A program made the position numbers and the translations under genes. Positions 22,967 to 34,900 of a DNA stretch of 64,000 bases are shown here, in pieces (position 1 is the first letter of the stretch; every line of letters starts with the position of its first letter). The notes under the pieces are model-generated. The model saw only the letters and a program-made list of their open reading frames with translations. It was not told where the DNA came from and did no database searches. The stretch is from assembly GCA_009746045.1 (NCBI GenBank), contig RPFO01001109.1, positions 61,335 to 125,334 on the forward strand. Direction: 5' to 3'. The DNA is from Mesostigma viride. Its lineage: Eukaryota; Streptophyta; Mesostigmatophyceae; Mesostigmatales; Mesostigmataceae.

Positions 22967-25900
22967 TCACTCGTATCGATAGTTGACCATAATGCCCGCA
23001 CTCTGGGCAAGCGCGCCAGCAGAGGTATCGGCCATCCAGTTGACCTGTGCCAGCTCCTGGCGTAGCACACGGCGGATGCACCCGTGGCGGATGCATATGC
23101 ATACGATGGGACTGGGGAAACTCGGAGGTCAGCCAGGGCTCGGCAGTACGAGGAAAGCCATGATACAGACTCGGTACTAGAGACTGCTGACTTGAGACTT
23201 GAGATCCAAAAGTGGCGACAAGTGACCAGAGCCTAGAGGTTGGGATGGAGGAGGCAGCCAACCCGCATAGACATAGACAGCTTTATCTGGAGTGGATAGA
23301 CAGCTGGAGTAGATAGATTTGGGCTGGCCCCCCAGACCAGGGATCTGATGTACACCGCTGAAAAAAAAAAGGTTGGCGACATCGCACAAAGCTAAGCTAC
23401 AAAGACAGCATGCTATCTTCCCGGCATTCAAGCTTTCATAGACCGTTTCCTTGCATGCCGCGGTTGATCGCGGCTCCATTTCCACACAGCAAGGTGCGTT
23501 CCCTAAATAACATCGGAGGGGCATCCAGCATCAAATGCGCACTGATGCAGATCACCAGCACAACCCACCCCCCATCTCAACTCCACCATACACCCAGGCA
23601 GCAACATGGACACGCCCACTAAGGCAGCCATCCAAGCAGCCACTTGACCGGCTAAAAAAGAAGCCACACAAACCTGGCAGCTCATGGATGTCTCCAGCAA
23701 CCAGCCGGCCTGTCTAGTGTGGCACACGCAGCACGAACTGTAGACTGTCTAACTACAGCCCCTCCTGTCCCTCCATTGGTGTCATTGCGTGCCTGTCTGC
23801 CGCCTCCAATTATTGCAAGCACAGAATGTTCCGTTGCAAGCAGGCAAGCTGCAATCTAGCCTGGCAACAAAAGTATTGATCCCTGGCGGAGTTTGAGACG
23901 ATCTCCAGGGTTGCGCTGCTGGTGCAGGGAGTCCACCGCCATGGAAGGCAGCATAAGGTCCCTGCCAATGGTCGCCCAACCAAGCACAAAGGCATTCATC
24001 AAACGCAGGCAATGCCTTGCCTGGAAGGGAGATGCAGGAGCAGAGGCAAGCGTTAAGTTGAGGGCAGCAGTTAGGGTAGGTAGCAGGCACTCACTGCACC
24101 ACCGCTCAGGTGGAAGTTGGCGACCGGGTCCAGCGCGCGCCCCCGCTTCTTCTCCGCTATCAAGTACCTGCTCCGAGCGAACGAGGCAGCCGAATTATGG
24201 GGAGCACACACCAGCGCACGAGATGCCGCCACTCCTAGCTGAGTGTCAGTCCAGCATCTGAAGGTCTCCAGCGGAGATGACAGCTGTGCATCGAACGAGA
24301 GGGCAGCTGGCAATTGCCAACTGGCGGAACGTTCGGGATCGGTTGATGGCAACATCAGCGGTACAGTCTATAGGATACCGAGGGTGGTCCGGTCTATAGG
24401 ATACCGAGGGTGGTCCGGTCTATAGGATACCAAGTGTGGTCCGGTCTATAGGTTACCGAGGGTGGTCCGGTCTATAGGATACCGAGGGTGGTCCGGTCTA
24501 TAGGATACCAAGTGTGGTCCGGTCTATAGGATACCGAGGGTGGTCCGGTCTATAGGATACCGAGGGTGGTCCAGTCTATAGGATACCGAGGGTGGTCCGG
24601 TCTATAGGATACCAAGGGTGGTCCGGTCTATAGGATACCAAGGGTGGTCCGGTCTATAGGATACCGAGGGTGGTCCGGTCTATAGGATACCGAGGGTGGT
24701 CCGGTCTATAGAATACCGAGGGTGGTCCGGTCTATAGGATACCGAGGGTGGTCCGGTCTATAGGATACCAAGGGTGGTCCGGTCTATATGATACCGAGGG
24801 TGGTCCGGTCTATACGATACCGAGGGTGGTCCGGTCTATAGGATACCGAGGGTGGTCCGGTCTATAGGATACCAAGGAAGGTGCAGCCGCTCCATTCCTG
24901 GGGGGGAGGTTTCCGGATGGTCAACCAGAATGATGCCATGCGACCACGCAGGAGCATGATGCCGAAGCACACTGCGGATGACGACGGCGGGACCCTTGAC
25001 CAGTGCTTCTACTAACGGGACTATTTCGTCAACCGGTTGACGAATTTTGAAAATAGTAGTAAAATAGTCAACCATTTTGGGCAATTCGTCAACCACATTC
25101 GTCAACCAACTCGGCAATTCGTCAACCAATTGACGAATATGTTCCGAAGTTCGTCAACCGGTTTGACGAAATGTTTAGGGTATTCGTCAACCATGTAAGT
25201 CCTGAAGGCCAGACCTAAGGTCCAGCGGCGCGGCGTCAGGCCGTCAGCCCGTACCATCTGAATCCTAGGTACGCTGCAGTTGGAGTTGGTTTGGAAAGAC
25301 AGTACGTCAGTACGGTTCAAAACAATGCTCGGGTACCAAAACTGAAGACGAGCAAGGCAGGACTTGAGCCGACCAGGGCATGAAAAAATTATCCCTACAT
25401 GATTGTAAAGACCTGTAATCGCCCTGGGCAATCATGGTATTAATTACGTGACGACCTCAGGCCGTCTGGCGACTTTCATGTGCGATAAAATATTGCATGC
25501 GAAATTGTTTCGATAATGGCGGCGGCGATGTTTAGGTAGTGTTGCATGAGCTAGAGAATGTCGAAGAAAAACGGTTTGGCAAGTTTCAAGACTAGCACCT
25601 TAGATGCTCTGTTTAAGAAGCAAGCTGGAGAAATTGTAGAAACAGAAAATATCGTCGACCTAGGCCGCAGTTTAGATGGAAAGGAGGGCAGGCAGGGTCG
25701 CGACAAACGCAAGAGAGTAGAGCTTTAGGAAGAGGATGGGTCTAATGCGCAGGAAGAGGAAGATGGCGGTATTAATTACGTGACGACCTCAGGCCGTCTG
25801 GCGACTTTCATGTGCGATAAAATATTGCATGCGAAATTGTTTCGATAATGGCGGCGGCGATGTTTAGGTAGTGTTGCATGAGCTAGAGAATGTCGAAGAA

Positions 25901-28900
25901 AAACGGTTTGGCAGGTTTCAAGACTAGCACCTTAGATGCTCTGTTTAAGAAGCAAGCTGGAGAAATTGTAGAAACGGAAAATATCGTCGACCTAGGCCGC
26001 AGTTTAGATGGAAAGGAGGGCAGGCAGGGTCGCGACAAACGCAAGAGAGTAGAGCGTGAGGAAGACGATGGGTCTAATGCGCAGGAAGAGGAAGATGGCG
26101 GCCAGTCAGCATCATCTGACAGCGCCTCAAACTCTGTCGAGGAGGAATCTGGCGAGGAGGGGGCCCAGACAGAAAGGAGCAAGGCCGATGATGACGGCAG
26201 CTCTGGGCCAAGCTCGGACAAAACTGTGACAGTAGTGCCTGTTGATATCAGTGAGGAGGACGTGATGGTTGTTTAATGGCCTCGTGCTGTGCACACTTGA
26301 CTCTGGCCTAGCTGTGAAGGATACTAGTCATTATTCTGTATTTAATGCAGTTGTCAACAACCACCAAGTGATATTGTGTTTTATCCACATGCATTACATG
26401 CGTGTGTGAGGCGTGAGCGACCTTAAGTTAATGATGAAGAAATAAAGCTTCCTCCCCCCCCCCCCCAGGGTTGACGAAGCGCCACGGCAAATAGTCAACC
26501 AGTTTGACGAATTGCCGAGGCAAATAGTCAACCATTTGACGAAGTGCCGAGGCAAATAGTCAACAAGTTGACGAATGACAAAAACCCTTAGTAGAAGCAC
26601 TGCCCTTGACTGTACGCGTGGCACATAGTCAGGCATGGAGACAGGCCCGACCGGAAACGGCCTGGCCTTTGCCACTTCTTTTATATAAAAATATCTTTCT
26701 TTTGTTATTAATTAAGGTATGGCCCCATGAATATGTTGACGGTGATACCCGTCGTTCAGTCCCTCTGCTCGCTGTTCTGCGAGTGAAGGACCAAGAGGAG
26801 CATATGACATGACTCTAACTATCTAAGCCAAGGGGACAGGACTATAGACCACACAGCCAGGGACAGGACCAGTGCAGGGCGAACAAATATTTTGTGGCCT
26901 CGCCTTGCCTAGGTGTGACCCACCCACTGCTTGAACAGACACGGCGGGGCCAGAGCCACAATGACAGTATGGTCCCCAGAGGAACAGGGAAGGGGAGACT
27001 TCGACAGCAGGACCTATCAACAGATGGCGACACACAGGCGGATGGGGCCCACCACATCCCCGTGGCGCTGACCACATGCAGACATGGTGGCATGCAGACA
27101 CAGTGGCATGCAGGCACGGTGGCATGCAGGCACGGTGGCATGCAGGCACGGTGGCATGCAGGCATGGTGGCATGCAGGCACGGTGGCATGCAGACATGGT
27201 GGCATGAAGGCATGGCGGCATGCAGACATGGTGGCATGAAGGCATGGCGGCATGCAGACATGGTGGCATGCAGGCACGGTGGCATGAAGGCATGGCGGCA
27301 TGCAGGCATGGTGGCATGCAGACATGGCGGCATGCAGACATGGTGGCATGCAGACATGGTGGCATGCAGACATGGTGGCATGCAGACATGGTGGCATGCA
27401 GACATGGTGGCATGCAGACATGGTGGCATGCGTAGGGAACACTGATGGCTATACAACAAGCGGCCGCACAAGTAAGTTGGCTGCTAGCACCGTACCGCCG
27501 GCACACAACAGCAATCACACATGTTGGCTGCTAGCACCATACCGGCAGCAGAGCCGCATCAGGATGGGCTCCAGACACGCAGCCGTGCTGGCATTCGTGT
27601 GCCAGTCGGCGCGCGCCAGCACGGCGTGCAAGCGGTGGTAGGCCTCGCGCAGGTGGTGTGGTGGAGTGCTGCGTGGGCGAGGGCGAGAACAAGAAGTATG
27701 TACCCAGGGTGGGGAACACATCCAAGAAATATTTTGGTCGAGCTAAGAATGCGCGCGAAAGCAAGGCACCTTCATTGGAGTGAAGGTGCGCCCGATGCTG
27801 GCCTGGCTGTCCCCAAGCCCAGATGACAGCACGTTGTACACCAAGCCCCGTTGTAATTGTCTGGTTTTACGGACACGGACGCACACGTAAGTACAAACCT
27901 TCACCAGTCCTGACAAGGATTAGTGCACGTAGCGGCCCAAGCACAAACCTTCACCAGTCCTGTGAATCGGACAAGGATTAGAGCACGTAGCCGCCAAAGC
28001 ACAAACCTTCACCAGTCCTGACAAGGATTAGTGCGCGTAGCGGCCCAAGCACCAATCTTCACCAGTCCTGTGAATTGGACAAGGATGAGTGCACGTAGCG
28101 GCCCAAGTACAAACCTTCACCAGTCCTGACAAGGATGAGTGCACGTAGCGGCCCAAGTACAAAACGTCACCAGTCCTGTGTATCTGACAAGGATTAGTGC
28201 ACGTAGCGGCCCCAGCAACCACGGAAGCCTCATGTGACAGCAAACACGGAAGCCTCATATGACAGCAGCCACACCTGTTTACCGGTGGGCTAGTTCATAC
28301 AAATTTCCCCTGGCAGACGACATCCCCACACTGCTGGTAGCATGGAAGGCGCAGGATAATCGACCTTGGTTTCATGGCAGATACAGGGTTCATGGCACCA
28401 ACTTGTGAACCTAGTGTAAGCGTACCAGGCGGTACCATATACATGAACCAACCTCACCAGGGTGCGTCGACCTGCCCACCCACCTGGCATCTCCCCCTGT
28501 CCACTCCTGCTTGCATGCTGAGCTGGCGATGGCTGCCAGAATGGACGCCTGCTCCTCGGCAGACAGCAGCGGCCGCTCGTATGGCTGGCGCACGTCAACT
28601 CCCCCTCCCCCTCCCCCTCCTTCTCTCCCTCCCCCTTCCCCTCCACTTCCATATGTCATCCATGCGCCCTGCGGACCCTGGGCACCAACCCGGGAGTCAT
28701 TGGAGGCTGCTGAGATGCCTGATGCGAACAGAGGCTCTCCCTTGCCCGCCCCAGGGTTCCCACTAAGTGGAGAGGTTCCCGCTCGGCCGCTGCTGGCATC
28801 CGCCAATCCCTGGCGCTTGTCCCGGCTCGGCTCGTGCTCGTGCTGTTGCGCTGCCTGGCTACCGCCCGCCGGCACGGGGTCAAGTCTGCGTGCCATGGGG

Positions 28901-31900
28901 GCAAGACCAGGGTCTATGCTGCCGCTGCTACCATTGCTGATGTTGGTCATGTTGCTGATGTCGCTGTTGCTTCTGCTGCTAATGGCGCTGCCTAGACTGT
29001 CATGCGCCACAGCCGCAGCAGACCAGCCTTCCGTGTGCAACTTGGGCAGCAACCAGTGAAGGAAACCTGGGATGGGGCTGAGGGTGACAAATGTCTGCAC
29101 AAGGGAGGCAGGGGGTGGGGGGGCGTGCGATATGGTTATTGGGGGCATGGGCACAGACCTGGCAGGTGGGTATAAGGCAACGCGGCGAGCACATGCTATG
29201 AAGGCGGCGCGCACATGTATGAAGCGGCTAGAGGCCTCACGTAGGGGCGGACACCGTTGGCTGCTATTATTGGCTAGCGCGTAGCGCACAGCGTCGTGTC
29301 CAAGTTGTCCAAGGGTAGGCCCACTTGTCCGAGGTACCGCAACGCCCAAACCTTAAAAATATCCCCGCACACGGTCTCCCGTGCCAGTGCATTCTGCGGG
29401 GTAATAGCACGCATAGCGGCACATACACATGGGCTGTAGCAAATGCGCATGCCGGCACATTCTGTTGGTTATAGTACACATGCCAGAACTACAGTCCCGG
29501 CCGCTATAGTAACCGTGCCTGTATGTTGGGTAGCTCCGCGCGCAGTTGCTCCACCACGCGCTTGATGAGGAAGTGGCCCAGCTCGATGCCGCGGAGACCG
29601 CTCTGGTGACGTGTGCAAGCAATGAGGGGGGGCAGAAGGATGCCATGCAAGACGAATGATACATTATGCACGACAATAGCTGGTGCAAGCCACAATGGGT
29701 GACAGAATGATGCGACGATGAGGGTTGACAGAAGGACGTGAGCGAAGCGGACAAGGGGCGGGCTGTGAAGGAGGATAAGGGGCAGGCTGTGAAGGGGGAT
29801 GATGGGCGGGCACAGAGCCAAAGGAACGACAAGCACCGCATAACTTGTGAACAATACAACGGTGTGTGCACATAGATTATAAGCACTATATCAGTGTGTG
29901 CATAATGTTGACTAGCACACCTTGTGGCCTACCAGCCCACCAGCCATTGGAGGCTGGAGTTATTTGTGAGGCCGATCTGTCAGGACGAAGTGGCAGGACT
30001 CGGGTCCTGGCGGCCATGATGGCCCCACCTGAGCAATGCCCTCCTCAGCTTTCAAGACCATTGCCGTTTACTTAACTAGGAAGACAGGCTGATTTAGAAG
30101 GCCTGTCTGTTATTCCACCCTGCAAAGGCCGTGCCATGCATGGTCCTCCACCACTGGAAGCTCCAAAGGCTGTTGTTGACTACAGGATCTGTTGTGCGAG
30201 AGAACAGGCCTGATCGATCACAGCGACATCCCTGGGCACAGCGGGGGGGAAGGTGCTCAAGACATTTGGGAGTAAAGGCTGCTGTGTATACCCCGCCACA
30301 CACACATCTGCCGTGGGTGCCAGCACCCCATGTTGTGCTCCCTGACAATTTTAATGTGTCTCCAAACACTTAAAACCGCACAACTTTACCCCACAATCCA
30401 TATACCGCACAACGCCACTCACCCTTCCACCCTGTGCCCCCCCACCTTACGGAAGTCATCTGATGCGCGGTGCATGCTTACCCTACAGTACAGCCCACCC
30501 GCCCTTGCCTGCGCGGCTACTTCCCCGAAGGACCTGTTAATACCCATAGTCTTCACTTTCCCTTCCACAGCGTCCCTCACAAGCGCCCTCGTTGGCACGA
30601 CTAATAGCCTCCAATCTGACCCCGCAGCTGTCATGTCCCCTCTCTCACCTGCATGTTACCTCCATGATTTCCCCACAGCGCAGACGCCCTCACCTGCGCG
30701 GCCATTGCCCGCCAACGCATGTCTTAGACCCTAAACTTACATTCACCCTTCCGCGGTCTTACTCACCTGCGCGGACGTGATGGAGTAGAACACCGCGGTG
30801 GTTGCGTCCTGCTCGCGGCACCAGTCCCTGCGCGGGTGCATCGGCGCGCGCAGCAGCTCGTGGATGCGACAAGGGATGCCACCGGTGAGTGCCACCTGGA
30901 TGAAGACGAGGGGCTCGCCCGGCAGTGATGCATGCTGGTAGGCAAACAGCCGGCGGCCGACCCCCAGCCGCTGCTTCAGGTCCTGCAGATTGGCAAACGG
31001 GTGCACAGCCTGGTGACGGACGTGGGCAGTGCAGAGACAAGGGGGAACAGCACCGAGCGGTGGTTGGGCAGATATGCAAGTACACATGTGCGCGCATGCA
31101 ATTAAGTTTCTGCAACGTTTCTAGGTGTCAGCCCCGGTTGGCATGCTCAGTAGAGCCACCATGCAGTGAAGCACAGACAGAGGCTGGGTGAATGACGCAA
31201 TCTACAATGTTACAATTGTTTACATGTGACAATAGTTTGCATGTTACAATAGTTTTCATGAATGGCACAAGCTTGTTGCCTGTGTGTGTGATGGTCGGGG
31301 TCATTGAAGGGGCCTTGTATTTTTTTTTGTATGGCGGATACTTTATTGGACCTTGCGGACAAAAAAAACGTTATTATGAGGATAAAAGGTGGTTACCAGA
31401 GCGGATACCCTTATGGGGAGTCATATGCTTTTATCAAACGAGGCAATGGGTTGAATGAAGCCATGACCCCGTGGGCGCAACAAAAACAGAACACATTGGG
31501 TTCTGGAGCTTGGTGACACAAAACAGAAACCATCGCCTTGTGGGCAACAATCTTCTCTGTTACTTGACTACGAGCATCCATCGCTTGTGGGCAACAATCT
31601 TCTCTGTTACTTGACTCCGAACATCCATCGCTTATGGGCAACAATCTTCTCTATTACTTGACTACGAACATCTATCCAAAGAGACCTAACCTCATAGGCG
31701 ACGACCTTCTTAGTTATAAAACTAAAAACAACAGTCAAGAAAAGGGGACATTAACCTTGTGGGCAACCCAATTCCTCATTATTACATTACAACCAAGCAA
31801 AGAAAAGGGGATTCCTCACCTCGTGGGCAACACAAATCCCTATTATTAGACACAAAAACAGACGCAGTCATGTGCTTGACTTTGTTCTTAGACGCAAAAA

Positions 31901-34900
31901 CGGGGGGGGGGAAAGACCATCGGCAACAGTTAAAAAAAGGGACCCTCACCTCGTGGGCGACAATCTTCTCTAAGACCACGGTATTAAAAGTGCTTTAAAA
32001 AAACCACACCACCGCAGTGGCTATGTTGATCCTTATTACCACACCAGCACATTAACAAGGAGTTAGAAACTAACTTCATCAACACGTGGGTGAGAATCCT
32101 ATTTACCACCATACTAACAAAGCAGTAAGGAAAAAGGACCTTCACCTCGTGGGCAACGATCTTCTCCAGGAATGCGGCGGGGTCCTGCCACGTGACGCGC
32201 CGCAGGATAAGGAACGCGGGGGACAGCAGCGTCGCCAGGTGGTCCCCCAATAGGTCTGCCAGGGGGCGCAACGTGGGTGTGTTGGACACCCTGCAAGGGG
32301 GGGGGGGGGGGGGACAAGGAAGAAATTATTGAGGTGGGGTGGATGTTGACAATGTCCGATGATAGCATTAGCAACGACCAATAGTTGGTCATTACCAACC
32401 GAAGATGGAGCATCAGCAACTAGACAAGGCAGCTGTGGTAGGCACGCGTGCATAGGCTGACCAGTGGTGCATTGGACTTTTGGTGGCCCTGCCCCCTTTG
32501 CTCCCATGCATGGCATGGAAGCAAGGACATAAGTAACACAAACAACACAAACAACATTAACAACACAAACAACACAAACAACACAAACAACACAAACAAC
32601 ACAAACAACACAAACAACACAAACAACACAAACAACACAAACAACACAAACAACACAAACAACACAAACAACACAAACAACACAAACAACACAAACAACA
32701 CAAACAACACAAACAACACAAACAACACAAACAACACAAACAATACCAACAATACCAACAATACTAACAATAATAACAATACAATTAATACAAACAATAC
32801 AATCAACATGTTCAACATAAACATTACATAAACAACAAAGAAAAGATAAACAACAGCCTTCACCCAGATGCAAAGAACCGTCAGACGTGGGGAGGACAGA
32901 AAACACCCATGCGTGATGGCATCCGCCAGACGCAGGGACAAACGCCGAAAAGAAGTCCAGTGTCAGAGGACAGACGCCAGAAGTCCCATTCAGTGAGGAT
33001 ACATGCAAAGCTAAAATGCATTCCCATGCTATCGCTTTGCAGGGCAACCCCTATCACAGGGCCCAGATTCCGCTATCCAAGTGCCTCTCTACCTGATGGC
33101 CGCCAGCACATCGCTGCGCATGTCCACCAGAAACTTTGTGCCACCTGGCCGCGCGTTGATCTCCCGCACGAGGCGGCGGTAGCGGGGGGCGAGCGCAGAG
33201 GACAGCTCGCGCTCGAGCTGGACTAGGTCGCGCCGCGCACGCACGCCGCCACCATGCGCGGTGGCACCGTGCGCAGCCCCCGCACGCTTGCAGCCATCAT
33301 GTGTGGGCATGGATGATGTCCCTGGCTGGGCCTCGTTCGAGTCTGCATGTGGCCGGACAGTCGGTCGGCAGGGGGGCAGGGTGGACGAAGGCATGGGTGA
33401 GGCATGCTCACTGTAGGGTTGGGTCGGTTACCGGTTTTGGCCCATCAGTACCGGAACGGGTACTTGCCCTCGGCTACCGGTACCCGTATCGGTACCGGGC
33501 GAGGCAATGGGCACCGGTACCGGTTACCCTCGGCTACCGGTACCGATACCAAATGGCATGAACTGAAGGCTAAGTCCAGTGCTAGTGGTACTCGTTACCA
33601 TCGGTTACCGGTACCAATTACCATCGGTTACGGGTTACTGTCACCATATTGCTGTCTGAAAGACTGGCGAGATCCTTGCCGGGCTGGCTGCCGGCACTTC
33701 GCGCAGCGCCGAAGTAACGGTAACCGAGCGGTAACCGAGTACCTTGGTTACCTCTCTTAGCCTTCGGTACCGGTACCGGTTACCAGGGAGGCCGTCCGTT
33801 AGTGGTATCTGTACTACCGGTAACGGGTTCCGGTAACCGACCCAACCCTAATGCTCAGATGTGGCCAGTACATGAGGCATTTTTCCATCGAGTCTGGGCA
33901 GAAGTCCACCGAGTCCTGAGACAATGGCCCCTTGGTGTCTGCAAACTTGCTATCTGACCTGTTTGTAAACCTGTCATCTGACCTGTTTGTAAACTTGTTA
34001 TCTGACCTGTCTGTAAACTTGTCATCTGACCTGTTTATAAACAGTCTTATATTTTATGTGGTTGCCTCATACAGCTAGTAATTGCGGTGGCTAACTTAAA
34101 CGTGAGGGGACAGCTGTCGGTTTGCCGCCACTGTTAATTTACCAGCATGCATGTGCACCGTCCATTTGTTGAGGGCGTCCCCGCCCCTCCCTCCACCAAG
34201 GTTGGTTACGGATGCCCAGGCTAGCCTCTGCATCCACGCGCACCCACAACAGGGCCGCAAGATATCATACACCAATGCTGACGACTGCACACACCAGCTC
34301 ACGGCAGTCAATCTCGCTCCACTCCTGAAGCTCCAGTTCCCTTTCCCCAAAGCTCTGCTTTGCCCTCACTGATTGGTGCTCAGCCGGCTTGCCCCACAGG
34401 GACAATCACACACGTTCCCTCATCCTTCACAGCAGTGGAAGAATCTAGGAATGATCAACGTGGCAGGATTAGCAAAGCCACAATGGGGACCTGACCTGCT
34501 GCGTCCGTTTCATCCGAGCCGTCCAAGTGCTGGCTGGCGGCGCGCATGTAGACCCCCGCGCGCGCCCAGTCCACGCCCATCTCGTCCACGAGCGTTTCCA
34601 GCAGCTGGCACCGCCCCGCTGCATCCAGCGACGTATATGCCTGCCCACGCCGCAGCGCGCAGCATTCAAGAGCCACAAAGGGTAGCATCAGGGGAAGGGT
34701 CTGTTAGCGCCGCATCTGGGTAGGGAACCATCCATGCAGTGGCTAGGACAAGGCGCAGCGTGCCGCATTATGAAAAACAGGCAGCATCAGTCGGCCTTTG
34801 CTGATTCTTAGAGGCGCGCTGACAGCTACCGCTCGACACCAGGAACAGAAACCTGGGTCATGACCTTGTGAGTCATCAACGGGGATGGTTGGTCCCAAAA

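Larger units (their letters stand above)
25001..26602 (+). mobile_element. hAT-type DNA transposon in MLYCD intron 8
   Basis: Ends: CAGTGCTTCTACTAA at 25001 and its reverse complement ending at 26602. The flanks are an exact 8-bp duplication, CCCTTGAC (24993-25000 and 26603-26610). Both ends carry a cluster of subterminal words TTCGTCAACC or TTGACGAA (about a dozen, 25025-25195 and 26470-26580). The interior holds a 332-bp tandem duplication and a small acidic ORF. No catalytic transposase domain is present, so it is non-autonomous. It lies entirely within an intron and is antisense to nothing known. Confidence 0.88.

Noticed and set aside
24366-24876. CRISPR-like array
   Set aside because: Units are directly tandem with no unique spacers, and the locus is a eukaryotic intron.
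26823-27518. ORFs of 140-231 codons rich in MPPCLHAT-type repeats
   Set aside because: They follow the 16-bp intronic minisatellite and are open on both strands.
32142-33047. 301-codon ORF with long Cys/Val runs
   Set aside because: It runs through the 9-bp microsatellite; only its distal part overlaps a true MLYCD exon, in another frame.
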